A stretch of DNA of 64,000 nt, from contig JNKJ01000011.1 in assembly GCA_000702025.1 (NCBI GenBank), forward strand, positions 124,001-188,000, read 5' to 3'. A program made the translations under genes and the position numbers. Shown in pieces: positions 46,893 through 56,781 of this stretch (position 1 is its first letter; every line of letters starts with the position of its first letter). Source of the DNA: Blautia schinkii DSM 10518 (GTDB lineage: Bacteria; Bacillota; Clostridia; Lachnospirales; Lachnospiraceae). The notes under the pieces are model-generated. The model worked only from the letters and a program-made list of their open reading frames with translations. It was not told where the DNA came from and searched no databases.

Positions 46893-48818
46893 ATGATTTT
46901 ATCATGTCAGAATATCTGCAAATCCTTTGGAGAAAAACTCATCCTCAGTGATGCGTCCTTTCATATAGAAGAACGGGAAAAAGCAGCCCTGATCGGCAAT
47001 AACGGCGCCGGCAAAACCACACTTTTACGCATCATCATGGGGGAGCTTCCCGCAGACAGCGGGAATGTGGTGCTCTCCAAGGATAAAAACATCGGCTACC
47101 TGGCCCAGTACCAGGACATACATGGCCACCATACCATTTACGAAGAGCTTCTCACCACCAAGCAGTATATTATTGATATGGAGAACCGCCTGCGCTCTCT
47201 GGAGCTGGAAATGAAGCACACATCCGGCGAAGCTCTGGACTCTCTTATGAATACCTACACCCGCCTAAGCCATGAATTCGAGCTGGAAAACGGCTACGCT
47301 TATAAAAGCGAGGTCACCGGCGTATTAAAAGGCCTGGGATTTGACGAAGATGATTTTGAAAAAGAAATCGAAAAGCTCTCCGGCGGGCAGAAAACCCGCG
47401 TGGCTCTCGGCAAGCTTCTGCTCTCCAAGCCGGACATCCTGCTCCTCGATGAGCCCACCAACCACCTGGATATGGAAAGCATTTCCTGGCTGGAGACGTA
47501 TCTCCTCAATTATCCGGGAGCCGTCTTCATCGTATCCCATGACCGCTATTTCCTGGACAAGGTCGTGACTAAGGTGGTGGAGATTGAGGCTGCCCAGATG
47601 CGTATGTTCAGCGGCAACTACTCCGCCTTTGCGCTGAAAAAAGCCCAGATCCGCGACGCCCAGTACAAGGCTTATCTGAACCAGCAGCGGGAAATCAAGC
47701 ACCAGGAGGCAGTCATTGCCAAGCTGAAATCCTTTAACCGCGAGAAATCCATCCGCCGCGCAGAAAGCCGTGAAAAAATGCTGGATAAAATCCAGCGTCT
47801 GGACAAGCCCGTCGAGGTCCAGGACCAGATGCGGATATCCCTGGAGCCCCGCTATATCAGCGGAAACGACGTACTGAGCGTAGAGAATCTGTCCAAGTCT
47901 TTCCCGGGTCAGACCTTATTTACGGACATCTCCTTTGAAATCAAGCGCGGAGAACGTGTGGCGCTCATCGGCAATAACGGCACAGGCAAGACTACCATGC
48001 TGAAAATCCTCAACGGACTTTCAGAGGCCGATACCGGAAAATTCACCCTTGGATCCAAAGTGCAGATTGGCTACTACGACCAGGAACACCATGTACTGCA
48101 CATGGAGAAAACCATATTCCAGGAGATTTCCGACACCTATCCAACCCTCACGGACACAGAAATCCGCAATATGCTTGCCGCATTCCTGTTCACCGGAGAC
48201 GAGGTATTCAAAGAAATTTCCGCCCTGTCAGGCGGCGAGCGCGGCCGAGTGTCTTTGGCAAAGCTCATGCTCTCCGAAGCAAACTTCCTGATTCTCGACG
48301 AGCCCACCAACCATCTCGACATTGCCTCCAAGGAAATCCTGGAGGAGGCCTTAAACAGCTATACGGGAACTGTCCTCTATGTATCTCATGACCGTTACTT
48401 CATCAATCAGACAGCCACCCGCATCCTGGACCTCACCAACCAGGCCATTGTCAACTATATTGGTGACTATGACTACTACCTGGAAAAAAGAGACGAGCTT
48501 ACGGAAAAATACGCACCCACCAAGTCGGATTCCGAAGAATCAAACCAGGCTTCCGAGAGTAAGCTCACCTGGCAGCAGCAGAAAGAAGAACAAGCCCGCC
48601 AGCGAAAAAGAGAAAACGCCCTAAAAAAAGTTGAGGCCCGCATTGAAGAGCTGGAAGCACGCGACAAGGAAATCGACGAAACCTTGGTTCTCCCCGATGT
48701 ATGCACCAATGTTGCAAAATGCACGGAACTGAGCCGCGAAAAAGAGGCTGTGAACCAGGAGCTGGAAGGGCTCTACCAGGAATGGGAGGAGCTGGAAACC
48801 TCTGGCTCCGGGGAATGA
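46893..48818 (+). CDS. ABC-F family ribosome-associated ATPase
   Basis: 641 residues from ATG 46893 (GGAGG 7 nt upstream). Two ABC modules in one chain, no membrane part: Walker A GNNGAGKTT and GNNGTGKTT, signatures LSGGQKTRVALGKLL and LSGGERGRVSLAKLM, Walker B LLLDEPTNHLD and LILDEPTNHLD. The inter-domain linker (about 240-320) is basic and helical, the C-terminus (about 545-640) a coiled coil. This is the YdiF/Uup type of translation factor that acts on stalled ribosomes; a resistance role cannot be read from sequence. Confidence 0.93.
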   Translation: MILSCQNICKSFGEKLILSDASFHIEEREKAALIGNNGAGKTTLLRIIMGELPADSGNVVLSKDKNIGYLAQYQDIHGHHTIYEELLTTKQYIIDMENRLRSLELEMKHTSGEALDSLMNTYTRLSHEFELENGYAYKSEVTGVLKGLGFDEDDFEKEIEKLSGGQKTRVALGKLLLSKPDILLLDEPTNHLDMESISWLETYLLNYPGAVFIVSHDRYFLDKVVTKVVEIEAAQMRMFSGNYSAFALKKAQIRDAQYKAYLNQQREIKHQEAVIAKLKSFNREKSIRRAESREKMLDKIQRLDKPVEVQDQMRISLEPRYISGNDVLSVENLSKSFPGQTLFTDISFEIKRGERVALIGNNGTGKTTMLKILNGLSEADTGKFTLGSKVQIGYYDQEHHVLHMEKTIFQEISDTYPTLTDTEIRNMLAAFLFTGDEVFKEISALSGGERGRVSLAKLMLSEANFLILDEPTNHLDIASKEILEEALNSYTGTVLYVSHDRYFINQTATRILDLTNQAIVNYIGDYDYYLEKRDELTEKYAPTKSDSEESNQASESKLTWQQQKEEQARQRKRENALKKVEARIEELEARDKEIDETLVLPDVCTNVAKCTELSREKEAVNQELEGLYQEWEELETSGSGE

Positions 48819-48884
48819 GTCGCAGCAGTTACCACGATGAACGAAGGAGCTGTATCTGTTACTTAATATTGATAAACTAATTCT

Positions 48885-48932
48885 AAAAAGCGCTGTGTAC
48901 CCCGGATAAGGGCTGCACAGCGCTCTTTATTT
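48885..48932 (+). terminator. Terminator of the ABC-F gene
   Basis: AGCGCTGTG (48889-48897) with CACAGCGCT (48916-48924), then CTTTATTTATC. Confidence 0.8.
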
Positions 48933-49033
48933 ATCATATGAAAAAACATCCAACAGTCTAGCAAAAAGGATATCTCTTTTCTAATGAATTTCCCTTCCAT
49001 GGGATACACATAATGTGCAGAAGAAGACAAATC

Positions 49034-50116
49034 TTAGAAAATCCCACCCGCCAACGGCGACAATACAATCATCACCAAAGAAAAACAAAGTGAAGAAACC
49101 GAAATAAGCGTTGCCCTCTGAGATGAAGGAAACATGGAATTCAACAATGCATCCGAGCGCACCTGGAGCAGGTCATCAAACATCGCCGCAGCGAATCCTC
49201 CCACACACATCACCAGGGCAATTTCACCCAATCCGCATAAAACTCCGATACCTACCCCTAAAACACACAGCACAGACACCGCTTTATAGTTCCATCCAGC
49301 CAGTACGACTGCCAGCCGCGAGCCCACAGCTCCTCCAAGCCCCATAAAAAACAAGCACGGCCCCAGCATAGCTCTCGAAACTCCCACTTTAGAAAGCTTC
49401 GCCTGCAGAAAAAACACCAGCAATGTTGCCATTGCACCTACAAACGCATTCCAGAGCATAAGCCCCTCCGCCCGCAGATTACTCCTCATAAAACAAAAAC
49501 TTTCCCGAAAACACTCCTTTATCCTGCTGCCTACCGTGCCACAAAACTGCTCCTCACTGACCACAGCCTCCTTCAGTCCAAGCGTCACACCCAGGCAGAC
49601 CAGTCCCAAAACAATATCAATCAGATAAGCCCTGCGGTACCCAATAAAAAGTGCAAGGCCCGCACACAATGTGGCCGAAGCATTCCCCACCCTGTAAATC
49701 ACCATCTCCAGCGAAGAGAATCCCATATACTTTTCCTCACATCCAGCCAGCAAAAGACTATCGTAGGCCAGTGCCTCCCGCGTACCTGAAGCAAAATTAT
49801 ATCCCAGCGCACTCAGCATCAAAGCCACACACACTTGAACCAAAGAGTTCGAAAACATCATAAAGACCGCCGACAAAATCGCCATACACTGGCTCAGCAC
49901 CATGGAACGCTTCCGGCCAAACACATCCGAAATAACCCCGGAAGGAATCTCAAACAAAAAACTCGCCACATGAAAACAGCTCTCCGCAATCCCAATCTCA
50001 AGCATGGAAAACCCTCTCACCGCCAACAACGCCACCCAAGACGCCCCCGCGATTTGAAAGCTCCCAAACGCACTAACAGCAAGCAAATTATAAATCTGTC
50101 TCTTAATTTTAAACAT
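49034..50116 (-). CDS. MFS transporter, short C-terminus
   Basis: 360-residue membrane protein with about eleven helices. MFS motifs: GFSMLEIGIAESCFHVASFLFEIPSGVISDVFGRKRSM (motif A, loop 2-3), AYDSLLLAGCEEKYMGF and the second-half GLGGAVGSRLAVVLAG. It stops at SPLAGGIF, in the region where family members usually continue with a twelfth helix. Substrate unknown. Alone, transcribed toward the ABC-F gene. Confidence 0.8.
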   Translation of the reverse strand: MFKIKRQIYNLLAVSAFGSFQIAGASWVALLAVRGFSMLEIGIAESCFHVASFLFEIPSGVISDVFGRKRSMVLSQCMAILSAVFMMFSNSLVQVCVALMLSALGYNFASGTREALAYDSLLLAGCEEKYMGFSSLEMVIYRVGNASATLCAGLALFIGYRRAYLIDIVLGLVCLGVTLGLKEAVVSEEQFCGTVGSRIKECFRESFCFMRSNLRAEGLMLWNAFVGAMATLLVFFLQAKLSKVGVSRAMLGPCLFFMGLGGAVGSRLAVVLAGWNYKAVSVLCVLGVGIGVLCGLGEIALVMCVGGFAAAMFDDLLQVRSDALLNSMFPSSQRATLISVSSLCFSLVMIVLSPLAGGIF

Positions 50117-50532
50117 AAAAAACTCCCTTTCAAATAATTAATAACCATGTCCGCCAATGCAGACGCCACTAATTTGATCAGGAGATAAAAACGCTGTCAT
50201 CTTATTTTATTCAGAAAATTTCCGTCACTTCACTCAAAGTCTCGACATTTCCACCTAAAAAAGAGCGCACTATCCCCTTGAACGAAAAATGTTGCTCCTT
50301 TTTTAAGCTGAACATTCACACTCTTCCAGAACATAGGTACACCCCTTTCAAAATTTTCTTACTGTTTTCTAAGTATAGCATCGCATTACCTTTACGTCAA
50401 TCGCCAATCTTTTTATTGAGCATTAAACCCTAAAATTCCAATTGAGATTCCCCACCATTTACGATATGATGAGTCTGTACAAACCTTGCTCTTACAAGAA
50501 ATACCGAATCAAATACACAGGTGGAAAATGAA
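50117..50532. other. Intergenic region between MFS and two-component genes
   Basis: Holds the promoter at 50442-50470 and an imperfect A-rich/T-rich hairpin (AAAAAAGAGC about 50257 with GCTCCTTTTTT about 50294). A 34-codon minus-strand frame (50230-50334) is possible but unsupported. Confidence 0.6.
50442..50470 (+). promoter_or_regulatory. Promoter of the OmpR-type two-component operon
   Basis: TTGAGA (50442-50447), 17-nt spacer, TATGAT (50465-50470), 62 nt before the regulator start. Confidence 0.7.
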
Positions 50533-51198
50533 ATGACAACAATTTTATTAGTTGAAGATGATGAAACAATATCCTTCGGAATAACAGCCGCGTTAAAGCG
50601 AAAAGGCTATCCCTGCATAACCTGCGCTTCCATAGGCGAAGCAAAAAAACTTTACACACAAGCCATCAGCCTTATCCTTCTGGACTTGAATCTGCCGGAT
50701 GGGAGTGGTTATGAATTCTGCCGCTGGGTAAGGGAACAGGCGGCAACGCCTATTATTTTCTTAACCGTACGGGACGATGCAAAAGATATCACTAAGGGGC
50801 TGGATATGGGCGCGGATGATTATATCACGAAACCCTTTCACATTTCTGTGCTGGAATCCAGAATCGCAGCGGTGCTCAGGAGAGTCCCCCAGGAAAACCG
50901 TACGCTCCTCACCTGCGGTAATATTGCTCTGGATAAAGAGAAAATGCAGGCTTTTCTTAACAATGAACCCATCAATCTCACAAGTGCAGAGTACCGGCTT
51001 CTGACTGTTTTAATGGAAAATAAGGGCCGCACTCTGCCCCGGGGGCTGATTCTTGACAAACTGTGGGACGCGGAGGGCAATTTTGTAAACGACAATACCC
51101 TCACGGTAACAGTAAAACGGCTGCGGAAAAAGCTTGCCGATACGGAGCACATTACAACCATCCGCGGCATTGGCTACCGCATGGAGGAAAGCTTATGA
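50533..51198 (+). CDS. OmpR-family response regulator
   Basis: 221 residues from ATG 50533 (AGGTGG upstream; a GTG four codons earlier is possible). Receiver domain with acidic pair VEDDET, phospho-Asp in LILLDLNLPDGSGYEF (about 51), TVRDD and K in GADDYITKPF; then a winged-helix DNA-binding domain (LTSAEYRLLTVLMENKGRTL...KRLRKKL...IRGIGYRME). Typical of regulators of antimicrobial-peptide ABC pumps. Overlaps the kinase by 4 nt. Confidence 0.93.
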   Translation: MTTILLVEDDETISFGITAALKRKGYPCITCASIGEAKKLYTQAISLILLDLNLPDGSGYEFCRWVREQAATPIIFLTVRDDAKDITKGLDMGADDYITKPFHISVLESRIAAVLRRVPQENRTLLTCGNIALDKEKMQAFLNNEPINLTSAEYRLLTVLMENKGRTLPRGLILDKLWDAEGNFVNDNTLTVTVKRLRKKLADTEHITTIRGIGYRMEESL

Positions 51199-52436
51199 AC
51201 AGACCCGGCATAAAAGCTTTTCTGATTTCCTGCGCCCTGTGGCTCATTCCCGGTCTTTTTGCCGCAGCTATCACCGCAGGTTTTCTAAGCGGCTATGAGT
51301 ACCAGGCTCTTTCCCGTCTCACAGGAGCCGTTTTGGAAGAAGAATCCCTCCCCGCCGCACTTAAACAAGCCTTTAAGGAAAATATCGGACCGCAGCAAAT
51401 GCCAGACGCAAGAAATCCTGCAGATAGCGGCGCTGATGACAGCATAGGCATTCAATTTCTGCAAAAATATGGATACACACGTCTGGATTGCTTTCATCAG
51501 CTTTTTCCCCGCATGCTTTTAATCTGTATTCTTCTTTTCCAAGGTGTAGGCTGTGTGAGATATCTCCTATGGAAAAGGCAATGGGTGCGCTGTTCCTTGA
51601 GAATCCAGGAGCTGGCCGATTACCTGAAAGCCGCATGCAGCGGAGAAGCGGCTGCTCTTACGCGCAGAGAGGATATATTTTCTCATCTGGAGGATGAAAT
51701 CTATAAGACAGCAGCCGAGCTGACCACCACAAAGGAGACGGCTGTAAAAGACCATGAGGTGCTGGCTGCGAGAACCGCGGACATCGCCCACCAGCTAAAG
51801 ACCCCACTCACCTCCATGTCTCTGATGGCAGAATTGCTCAAGCCCACCGAGGAGGAGGACATGGAATATCTGGCGAGACTGAAATCCCAGGTGGAACGGC
51901 TGAAAATGCTCTCGGATGCGCTCCTCACTCTGGCAAAGCTTGATTCACACACTCTGGAGCTGGAATGCCGGGAAGTAGAAATGAATGAACTGATCTGTCA
52001 GGCAGCAGAACCCCTCCGGGGACTCTTTGAGAGAAAAAGGATTACGTTTCTCTCCCGGCACGCAGACTGCCCATCGACCGGGCTTCTTCCTGAGGTATGG
52101 ATAAAAGCTGACCTTCATTGGACTGCAGAGGCGCTCCTGAATGTCTTAAAAAACTGTGCAGAGCACACGCCCGAAAACGGCAGAATCTGTCTTGAGTACA
52201 CGCAAAATCCCCTTTACACGGAGATTACCGTGGATGACAGCGGCGCCGGCTTTTCTAAAAAAGACCTGCCTCATCTTTTCGAACGATTCTACCGTGGGGA
52301 GCACGCGCACAAGGACAGCGTCGGCATCGGCCTTGCCCTGGCAAAGCTGATTCTCGAAAAACAAAACGGCTTAATACGCGCAGAAAATTCTCCCCATGGA
52401 CACGCGCGCTTTGTGATTCGTTTTTACAAAAACTGA
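51195..52436 (+). CDS. Sensor histidine kinase
   Basis: 413 residues from ATG 51195, coupled to the regulator stop (ATGA). Two membrane helices (about 8-30 and 100-122) bound a short outside loop of about 70 residues; H-box ADIAHQLKTPLTSMSLMAELL, N-box LNVLKNCAEHTP, G-boxes DDSGAGFSKKDLPHLFERFYRG and GIGLALAKLI. The start at 51195 was chosen over the upstream frame, which is the regulator read out of phase. Likely partner of the convergent ABC transporter at 52518-55879. Confidence 0.92.
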   Translation: MNRPGIKAFLISCALWLIPGLFAAAITAGFLSGYEYQALSRLTGAVLEEESLPAALKQAFKENIGPQQMPDARNPADSGADDSIGIQFLQKYGYTRLDCFHQLFPRMLLICILLFQGVGCVRYLLWKRQWVRCSLRIQELADYLKAACSGEAAALTRREDIFSHLEDEIYKTAAELTTTKETAVKDHEVLAARTADIAHQLKTPLTSMSLMAELLKPTEEEDMEYLARLKSQVERLKMLSDALLTLAKLDSHTLELECREVEMNELICQAAEPLRGLFERKRITFLSRHADCPSTGLLPEVWIKADLHWTAEALLNVLKNCAEHTPENGRICLEYTQNPLYTEITVDDSGAGFSKKDLPHLFERFYRGEHAHKDSVGIGLALAKLILEKQNGLIRAENSPHGHARFVIRFYKN

Positions 52437-52517
52437 CAAAGGCGGAGAAGCACCTTCCAACTGCTTCCCCGCCTGCCATTTCATTCAAACCTGCATTCTT
52501 GTAACAATGAAAATGAC

Positions 52518-55199
52518 TCAGATTGTCATATCCTTAATCACATCGATTATATTTTCCCTGCGGATTCTCCTGCTACCGAGGTAATACGCGCCGATGATCA
52601 CCGCCAGCACAAGTCCCGTATAACCCAGCACAGGCCCCAGGGGTGCATACGGCAGATATTGTGCAAGCGTAATCTCATTCAGGTAGAGAAACGCCCCCAG
52701 TACCGCCGCCTGAAACGGTACGCTGTAAAGCACAGGCTTCAATCCCAGATTCAATCCCTCCAGAAACAGCATTCTGCCAAGCTGTTTTTGTGACAGGCCC
52801 ACAGATTTCAACATGGCAAATTCCCGGCTCCGCTGCCGCAGATTGCCCGAAATACTTGCCCACACATTCGAAAGACCGATCAATGCCAAAAGCCCGGTCA
52901 AAAACACCACGCAGATTTGAATCACACGGTTGGACTGCTCCCGCATCTCAGCCCTTTCCGCGAGATCAGATACCAGATAGTCACCACTTCCGTAGTAACG
53001 TCCCACAATCCCGTTAAGCTTGTCAGACACCTGTCTGATCTTCGAATAAGATATCCCATCACTTGCATCTGTATAAAAAATCCCATGAAGAGAGGATGCG
53101 TTAGAACGCCTCTTGTCACTACAAAATGCAGCAATATCTAGCACATGCTCCATAGGCATAATAGCGGCAAAAGTATATTTAGAAAGCGTCAAGCCATCGG
53201 TGGGCAATTCCTGAACCACCTCTCCTGCCGTCAAGTCAAATTCATAATCTCCCGTATCCTCGTCATAGGCGCGCTCTGTAAAAGAAATCACCTGTCCCGG
53301 CTCGATTTTCAAGATATCACGATACACGCCTTTCCTCTTTGTGCTCACGTGCGGATCTAAGGTGCTGTTATAGATGAGGGCTTTTGACCCATCGCTGAAA
53401 TAAGGCTCCGGATCTATCCCAAGCTTTTCGCAATAAGCGCGGAAGCTGTCCTCCTCCAGCCCGATGAGCTCCGAATAAATCCGGTACTTTCCGTCTCGCG
53501 CAATGGGGCTGTAATACTTCTTTTCGGCAACCACCCCGTCGATTCCACCCAGATAGCGATCCATCTCCTCAGAGGTCTGTTCCCTGGTAACCCAGGTGGC
53601 ACAAGGCATCTCGTTAAATAACAGATAGTCGCTGATGTCGGATACCCCTTTGAATTCCTCCACGGCCTTTGGCTCCGGGGTGCGGCCGTCACTCACAGAG
53701 AGAAAGATATGCCCTCTCGCCTCCTCCTGGGGCCTGTAAATCTCACCGGACGCCTGCTGCGCCGTTACGATATACAAAAAACCGGTCAGCAAAAGGAAGG
53801 AAAGACACAGGGAAATGACAGCCGTGCGGTAAGATTTCCGCCGGGCTGCCAGAGCATTTCCGGCCAGCTCTCCGCTGATTCCGAAATGACCTGTAATACG
53901 GCTCCTCCTTATTTTCCTGCCTTTCAGCGTTTCCACATGGCGCACCGCCTCCACAGGAGTCATCCGTGACACCTTTCTGGCAGGAATCCAGGCTGAAATG
54001 AGGGCAGTGATCACAGACAGAAATACTGCCGGCAGGATGGCCCAAAGCCCGAAGGTCAGCACAATATCAGGCGCAGTCCTGCCTATATCATTTGCCTCAT
54101 TGATAATGCGGAATAACTGTTTATCCAACAGATAACCACAGAGAATCCCCGGAGGCAGCGGAATGATTAAAAGTATCCTGGCCTCCCAAAGCACCGCCGA
54201 TTTCATTTGTTTCGGCGAGGCTCCGATTCCCGCAAGCGTGCCAAGCTGAACAAGCTTCTCATTTGCCGAAAGTGCAAAAGCGTTATGGATTACAAGCACA
54301 AACACCGCAACCACCATCACCGCCAGAAATACGAACATCAGCGGCATGGCGAGAAACTGAATGCTGTCAATGCTGCTAAACTGCTCCGGAGGAAGAATCA
54401 AATACTTGGAAAGCAGCTCTGCATTATACTTAAGACTATACTTTTCATACTCATCCTTCTCATAGCCAATCGCTTTCGCAAGTTCAGGAAGCTCCTCATA
54501 AGTCTTCCTCATAGAATCAAACCGCAGATAAACGGTCACCTCATCCTCTGGTCTGATCGTACTTTTATCCAGATAACTCATGGCTGTATAGGCAGGTACC
54601 GAGGAACTGGTAGCAACATCCATGACTCCTACGATTTTATAGGACTTCGTACCTGTCTGGTGAAATGTCTCATTGTCCTTGTACGTGACTGTTTCCATAC
54701 AAATCTCACCGTCCTGGATACGCTCTCCCACCGGAAGGGTTAGCACATCCCCAACCTTAGTCTGCGGATAATCGTCAAAATACTGCTTTGAGACAGCAAT
54801 CTCATCCGGCGCCGCAGGAATCCGTCCTTCGGTAATCACATTTTTCTCCGGCATGGAATTCCAGTATTCCTCATCTGCACCCCTGGTAATGAGATAGATT
54901 CTTTTTCCCTCATCTGAGAGCTTTGCCACCTCCCAGGGTCCCTTCACAAGCACGGTTTCCACGGAATCATAATTTTCTATAAATTCCAGACTCCCGCCCT
55001 TTGTGTCGTCAAACAGTTCCCCGTGCCAGTTGCCGTTTTCATATACAGAAAGAGCGACCATATCCGTCCACATGGTATATACGAATCCACAGAAGCACGA
55101 CATCATGGTAGTCATGAGAAAAAGCGCCGTCATGATGGCAATGCTCGTTCTTTTATTTCTCCGCAGTGTGTCCCATACATACTCTCTCAGAATTTTCAT
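52518..55199 (-). CDS. FtsX-type ABC transporter permease (antimicrobial peptide type)
   Basis: 893-residue permease with two FtsX domains (about 270-420 and 760-890), about ten helices and a large outside region between (about 500-740), as in MacB-like and YtrF-like peptide-resistance or lipid-interacting pumps. Helix 1 (about 20-42) is preceded by LREYVWDTLRRNKRTS. Conserved NKRTSI and the LVQLGTLAGIGASPKQMKSAVLWEA and FAMLKSVGLSQKQLGRML coupling helices are visible. One-base stop/start overlap with the ATPase (TGATG). Confidence 0.88.
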   Translation of the reverse strand: MKILREYVWDTLRRNKRTSIAIMTALFLMTTMMSCFCGFVYTMWTDMVALSVYENGNWHGELFDDTKGGSLEFIENYDSVETVLVKGPWEVAKLSDEGKRIYLITRGADEEYWNSMPEKNVITEGRIPAAPDEIAVSKQYFDDYPQTKVGDVLTLPVGERIQDGEICMETVTYKDNETFHQTGTKSYKIVGVMDVATSSSVPAYTAMSYLDKSTIRPEDEVTVYLRFDSMRKTYEELPELAKAIGYEKDEYEKYSLKYNAELLSKYLILPPEQFSSIDSIQFLAMPLMFVFLAVMVVAVFVLVIHNAFALSANEKLVQLGTLAGIGASPKQMKSAVLWEARILLIIPLPPGILCGYLLDKQLFRIINEANDIGRTAPDIVLTFGLWAILPAVFLSVITALISAWIPARKVSRMTPVEAVRHVETLKGRKIRRSRITGHFGISGELAGNALAARRKSYRTAVISLCLSFLLLTGFLYIVTAQQASGEIYRPQEEARGHIFLSVSDGRTPEPKAVEEFKGVSDISDYLLFNEMPCATWVTREQTSEEMDRYLGGIDGVVAEKKYYSPIARDGKYRIYSELIGLEEDSFRAYCEKLGIDPEPYFSDGSKALIYNSTLDPHVSTKRKGVYRDILKIEPGQVISFTERAYDEDTGDYEFDLTAGEVVQELPTDGLTLSKYTFAAIMPMEHVLDIAAFCSDKRRSNASSLHGIFYTDASDGISYSKIRQVSDKLNGIVGRYYGSGDYLVSDLAERAEMREQSNRVIQICVVFLTGLLALIGLSNVWASISGNLRQRSREFAMLKSVGLSQKQLGRMLFLEGLNLGLKPVLYSVPFQAAVLGAFLYLNEITLAQYLPYAPLGPVLGYTGLVLAVIIGAYYLGSRRIRRENIIDVIKDMTI

Positions 55200-55879
55200 C
55201 AGCCCGTCACCTCGTCATGCACGATTTTTCCATCCTCCAGAGTAATGATCCGATCCGCCTCAAGCGCTGTTTTTTCATCATGAGTGATCAAAAGAATCGT
55301 CTGACCGTAGCGCTGATTCGACAGCTTCAAAAGCTCAATCGTCTCCTGGGAATTTTTCCGGTCGAGATTTCCGGTAGGCTCATCAGCCAGAAGAATTGCC
55401 GGATGATAAATCAGGCTTCTTGCAATTGCCACGCGCTGCTGCTGCCCGCCTGAGAGTTCACTTGGCAGATGGCTCAGGCGTTCGGTGAGACCAAGCGCTT
55501 CGGTAAGCTGCTGAAACCGCTTCTCATCCGGCTTCTGATTATCAAGAAGCACAGGCAGAAGAATATTTTTGCGCACATTTAAGGTAGGAATCAGATTGTA
55601 AAACTGATAAACAAGTCCCACCTTTCTCCGGCGAAAGGCCGCCAGCTGCTCAGGCTTCAGCGTTGAAATATCCGTATCCTCGATATAAATATTGCCGCTG
55701 GTGGGCCGGTCCACACCGCCCAGCATATGAAGCAGGGTTGACTTTCCCGAACCGGAAGCGCCTACAATCGCAGTAAAGCTCCCCCGCTCAAGTGAAAAAC
55801 TCACATCATTTAAAGCAGTCACCTTGCCGGAGCCGCTGCCATATGATTTCTTAAGATGACTGCATCTCAGTATTTCCAT
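55199..55879 (-). CDS. ABC transporter ATP-binding protein (MacB/LolD-like)
   Basis: 226 residues from ATG 55879. Walker A GASGSGKST, Q-loop VYQFYNLIP, signature LSGGQQQRVAIARSL, Walker B LLADEPTGNLD, H-loop LLITHD. Operates with the permease at 52518-55199. The intergenic region to the divergent LytTR gene holds direct and inverted repeats. Confidence 0.93.
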   Translation of the reverse strand: MEILRCSHLKKSYGSGSGKVTALNDVSFSLERGSFTAIVGASGSGKSTLLHMLGGVDRPTSGNIYIEDTDISTLKPEQLAAFRRRKVGLVYQFYNLIPTLNVRKNILLPVLLDNQKPDEKRFQQLTEALGLTERLSHLPSELSGGQQQRVAIARSLIYHPAILLADEPTGNLDRKNSQETIELLKLSNQRYGQTILLITHDEKTALEADRIITLEDGKIVHDEVTG

Positions 55880-55918
55880 AATATATCCCCTTTCTTTATT
55901 CACGCTTTTACTTATGAG

Positions 55919-55948
55919 GTAACAGTTCAGGTAAGCCCGAACCGTTAC
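55919..55948 (-). promoter_or_regulatory. Imperfect inverted repeat in the leader of the first FtsX transporter
   Basis: GTAACAGTTCAGG, TAAG, CCCGAACCGTTAC: 13-bp arms with two positions that become G-U pairs in minus-strand RNA. About 40 nt upstream of the ATPase start; possible leader hairpin or operator. Confidence 0.5.
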
Positions 55949-55964
55949 TTTATAATAACGATGT

Positions 55965-55984
55965 AAAGTGACAGGAAAGTGACA
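55965..55984. promoter_or_regulatory. Paired direct repeats, likely response-regulator site
   Basis: AAAGTGACA at 55965-55973 and again at 55976-55984, an 11-bp phase. They end 5 nt before the -35 box of the LytTR operon and lie about 90 nt upstream of the divergent ATPase gene. Confidence 0.6.
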
Positions 55985-55989
55985 AATGG

Positions 55990-56018
55990 TTGAGAATCTA
56001 TCCGAATTCCCGTATAAT
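55990..56018 (+). promoter_or_regulatory. Promoter of the LytTR two-component operon
   Basis: TTGAGA (55990-55995), 17-nt spacer, TATAAT (56013-56018), 53 nt before the GTG start. Confidence 0.75.
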
Positions 56019-56070
56019 ACTTATGTATATAACAAAAAGAAAAATAAAAATCAAGAAACGAGGTAATCCT

Positions 56071-56781
56071 GTGCTACATGTAGCAATCTGTGATGATGAA
56101 ACCGTCTTTGTCTCCTACCTTACTGAATTATTAGAACAATACGCCGCCGAGACAAGCGAAAGTATAAAAATAACTGCCTACTATGATGGCTTAGAGCTGA
56201 TTGAAAAATACGATCCCACCATAGACCTGATTTTTCTGGATATCCAGATGAAGCTGGTGGACGGGCTTCACGCCGCCGGACGGATCAGAGAGATGGACAA
56301 TTCCGTCGGAATCATCTTCCTCACCACCCTCAGTCAATATGGCCTTGAGGGTTACAAATATCAGGCCACTGATTATATCATCAAGCCCATAAAATACGTA
56401 CGTCTGAAATCAGAGTTGGACAAATTTCTACTACGTCACCGCAAAGAGGAGGCCCCTTCTCTGGCAATCGCCAATGACTCAGGCAGGTATCGTGTTCTTC
56501 TTAAGGAGCTTCTCTACATAGAAACCTTTAACCGTAATCTTCTGTTCCACACACAGAAGGAAAACATCGTCTGCTACAAGAGCATGAAGGAAGTAGAAAA
56601 GCTGCTGCAGGATAAAGGATTCGCACGCTGCCACTCCGGTTACATTGTAAATCTGTTCTATATCAAGGGTGTCAGGAAATTAGAAATTGAATTGCTTACC
56701 GGGGAGCTTATTCCCATCAGCCAGCCTAAACGCAAGGAATTTATGGAAAAACTGACAGAATACTGGGGGAATATGTTATGA
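56071..56781 (+). CDS. LytTR-family response regulator
   Basis: 236 residues from GTG 56071 (GAGG 7 nt upstream); the frame upstream to 55990 covers the promoter. Receiver with ICDDE, phospho-Asp in DLIFLDIQMKLVDG and K in YIIKPIKY; C-terminal LytTR DNA-binding domain (about 135-236; YRVLLKELLYIETFNRNLLFH, FARCHSGYIVNLFYIKGV). AgrA/VirR-like. Overlaps the kinase gene by 4 nt. Confidence 0.93.
   Translation: MLHVAICDDETVFVSYLTELLEQYAAETSESIKITAYYDGLELIEKYDPTIDLIFLDIQMKLVDGLHAAGRIREMDNSVGIIFLTTLSQYGLEGYKYQATDYIIKPIKYVRLKSELDKFLLRHRKEEAPSLAIANDSGRYRVLLKELLYIETFNRNLLFHTQKENIVCYKSMKEVEKLLQDKGFARCHSGYIVNLFYIKGVRKLEIELLTGELIPISQPKRKEFMEKLTEYWGNML

Noticed and set aside
49034..49060. Frameshift at the MFS C-terminus
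   Set aside because: Reading past the stop in the other frames gives no membrane helix, so a genuine short end is simpler.
50230..50334. 34-codon minus-strand frame upstream of the MFS gene
   Set aside because: A GGGGTG precedes the ATG but nothing in the peptide is recognisable and the frame overlaps a T/A-rich hairpin.
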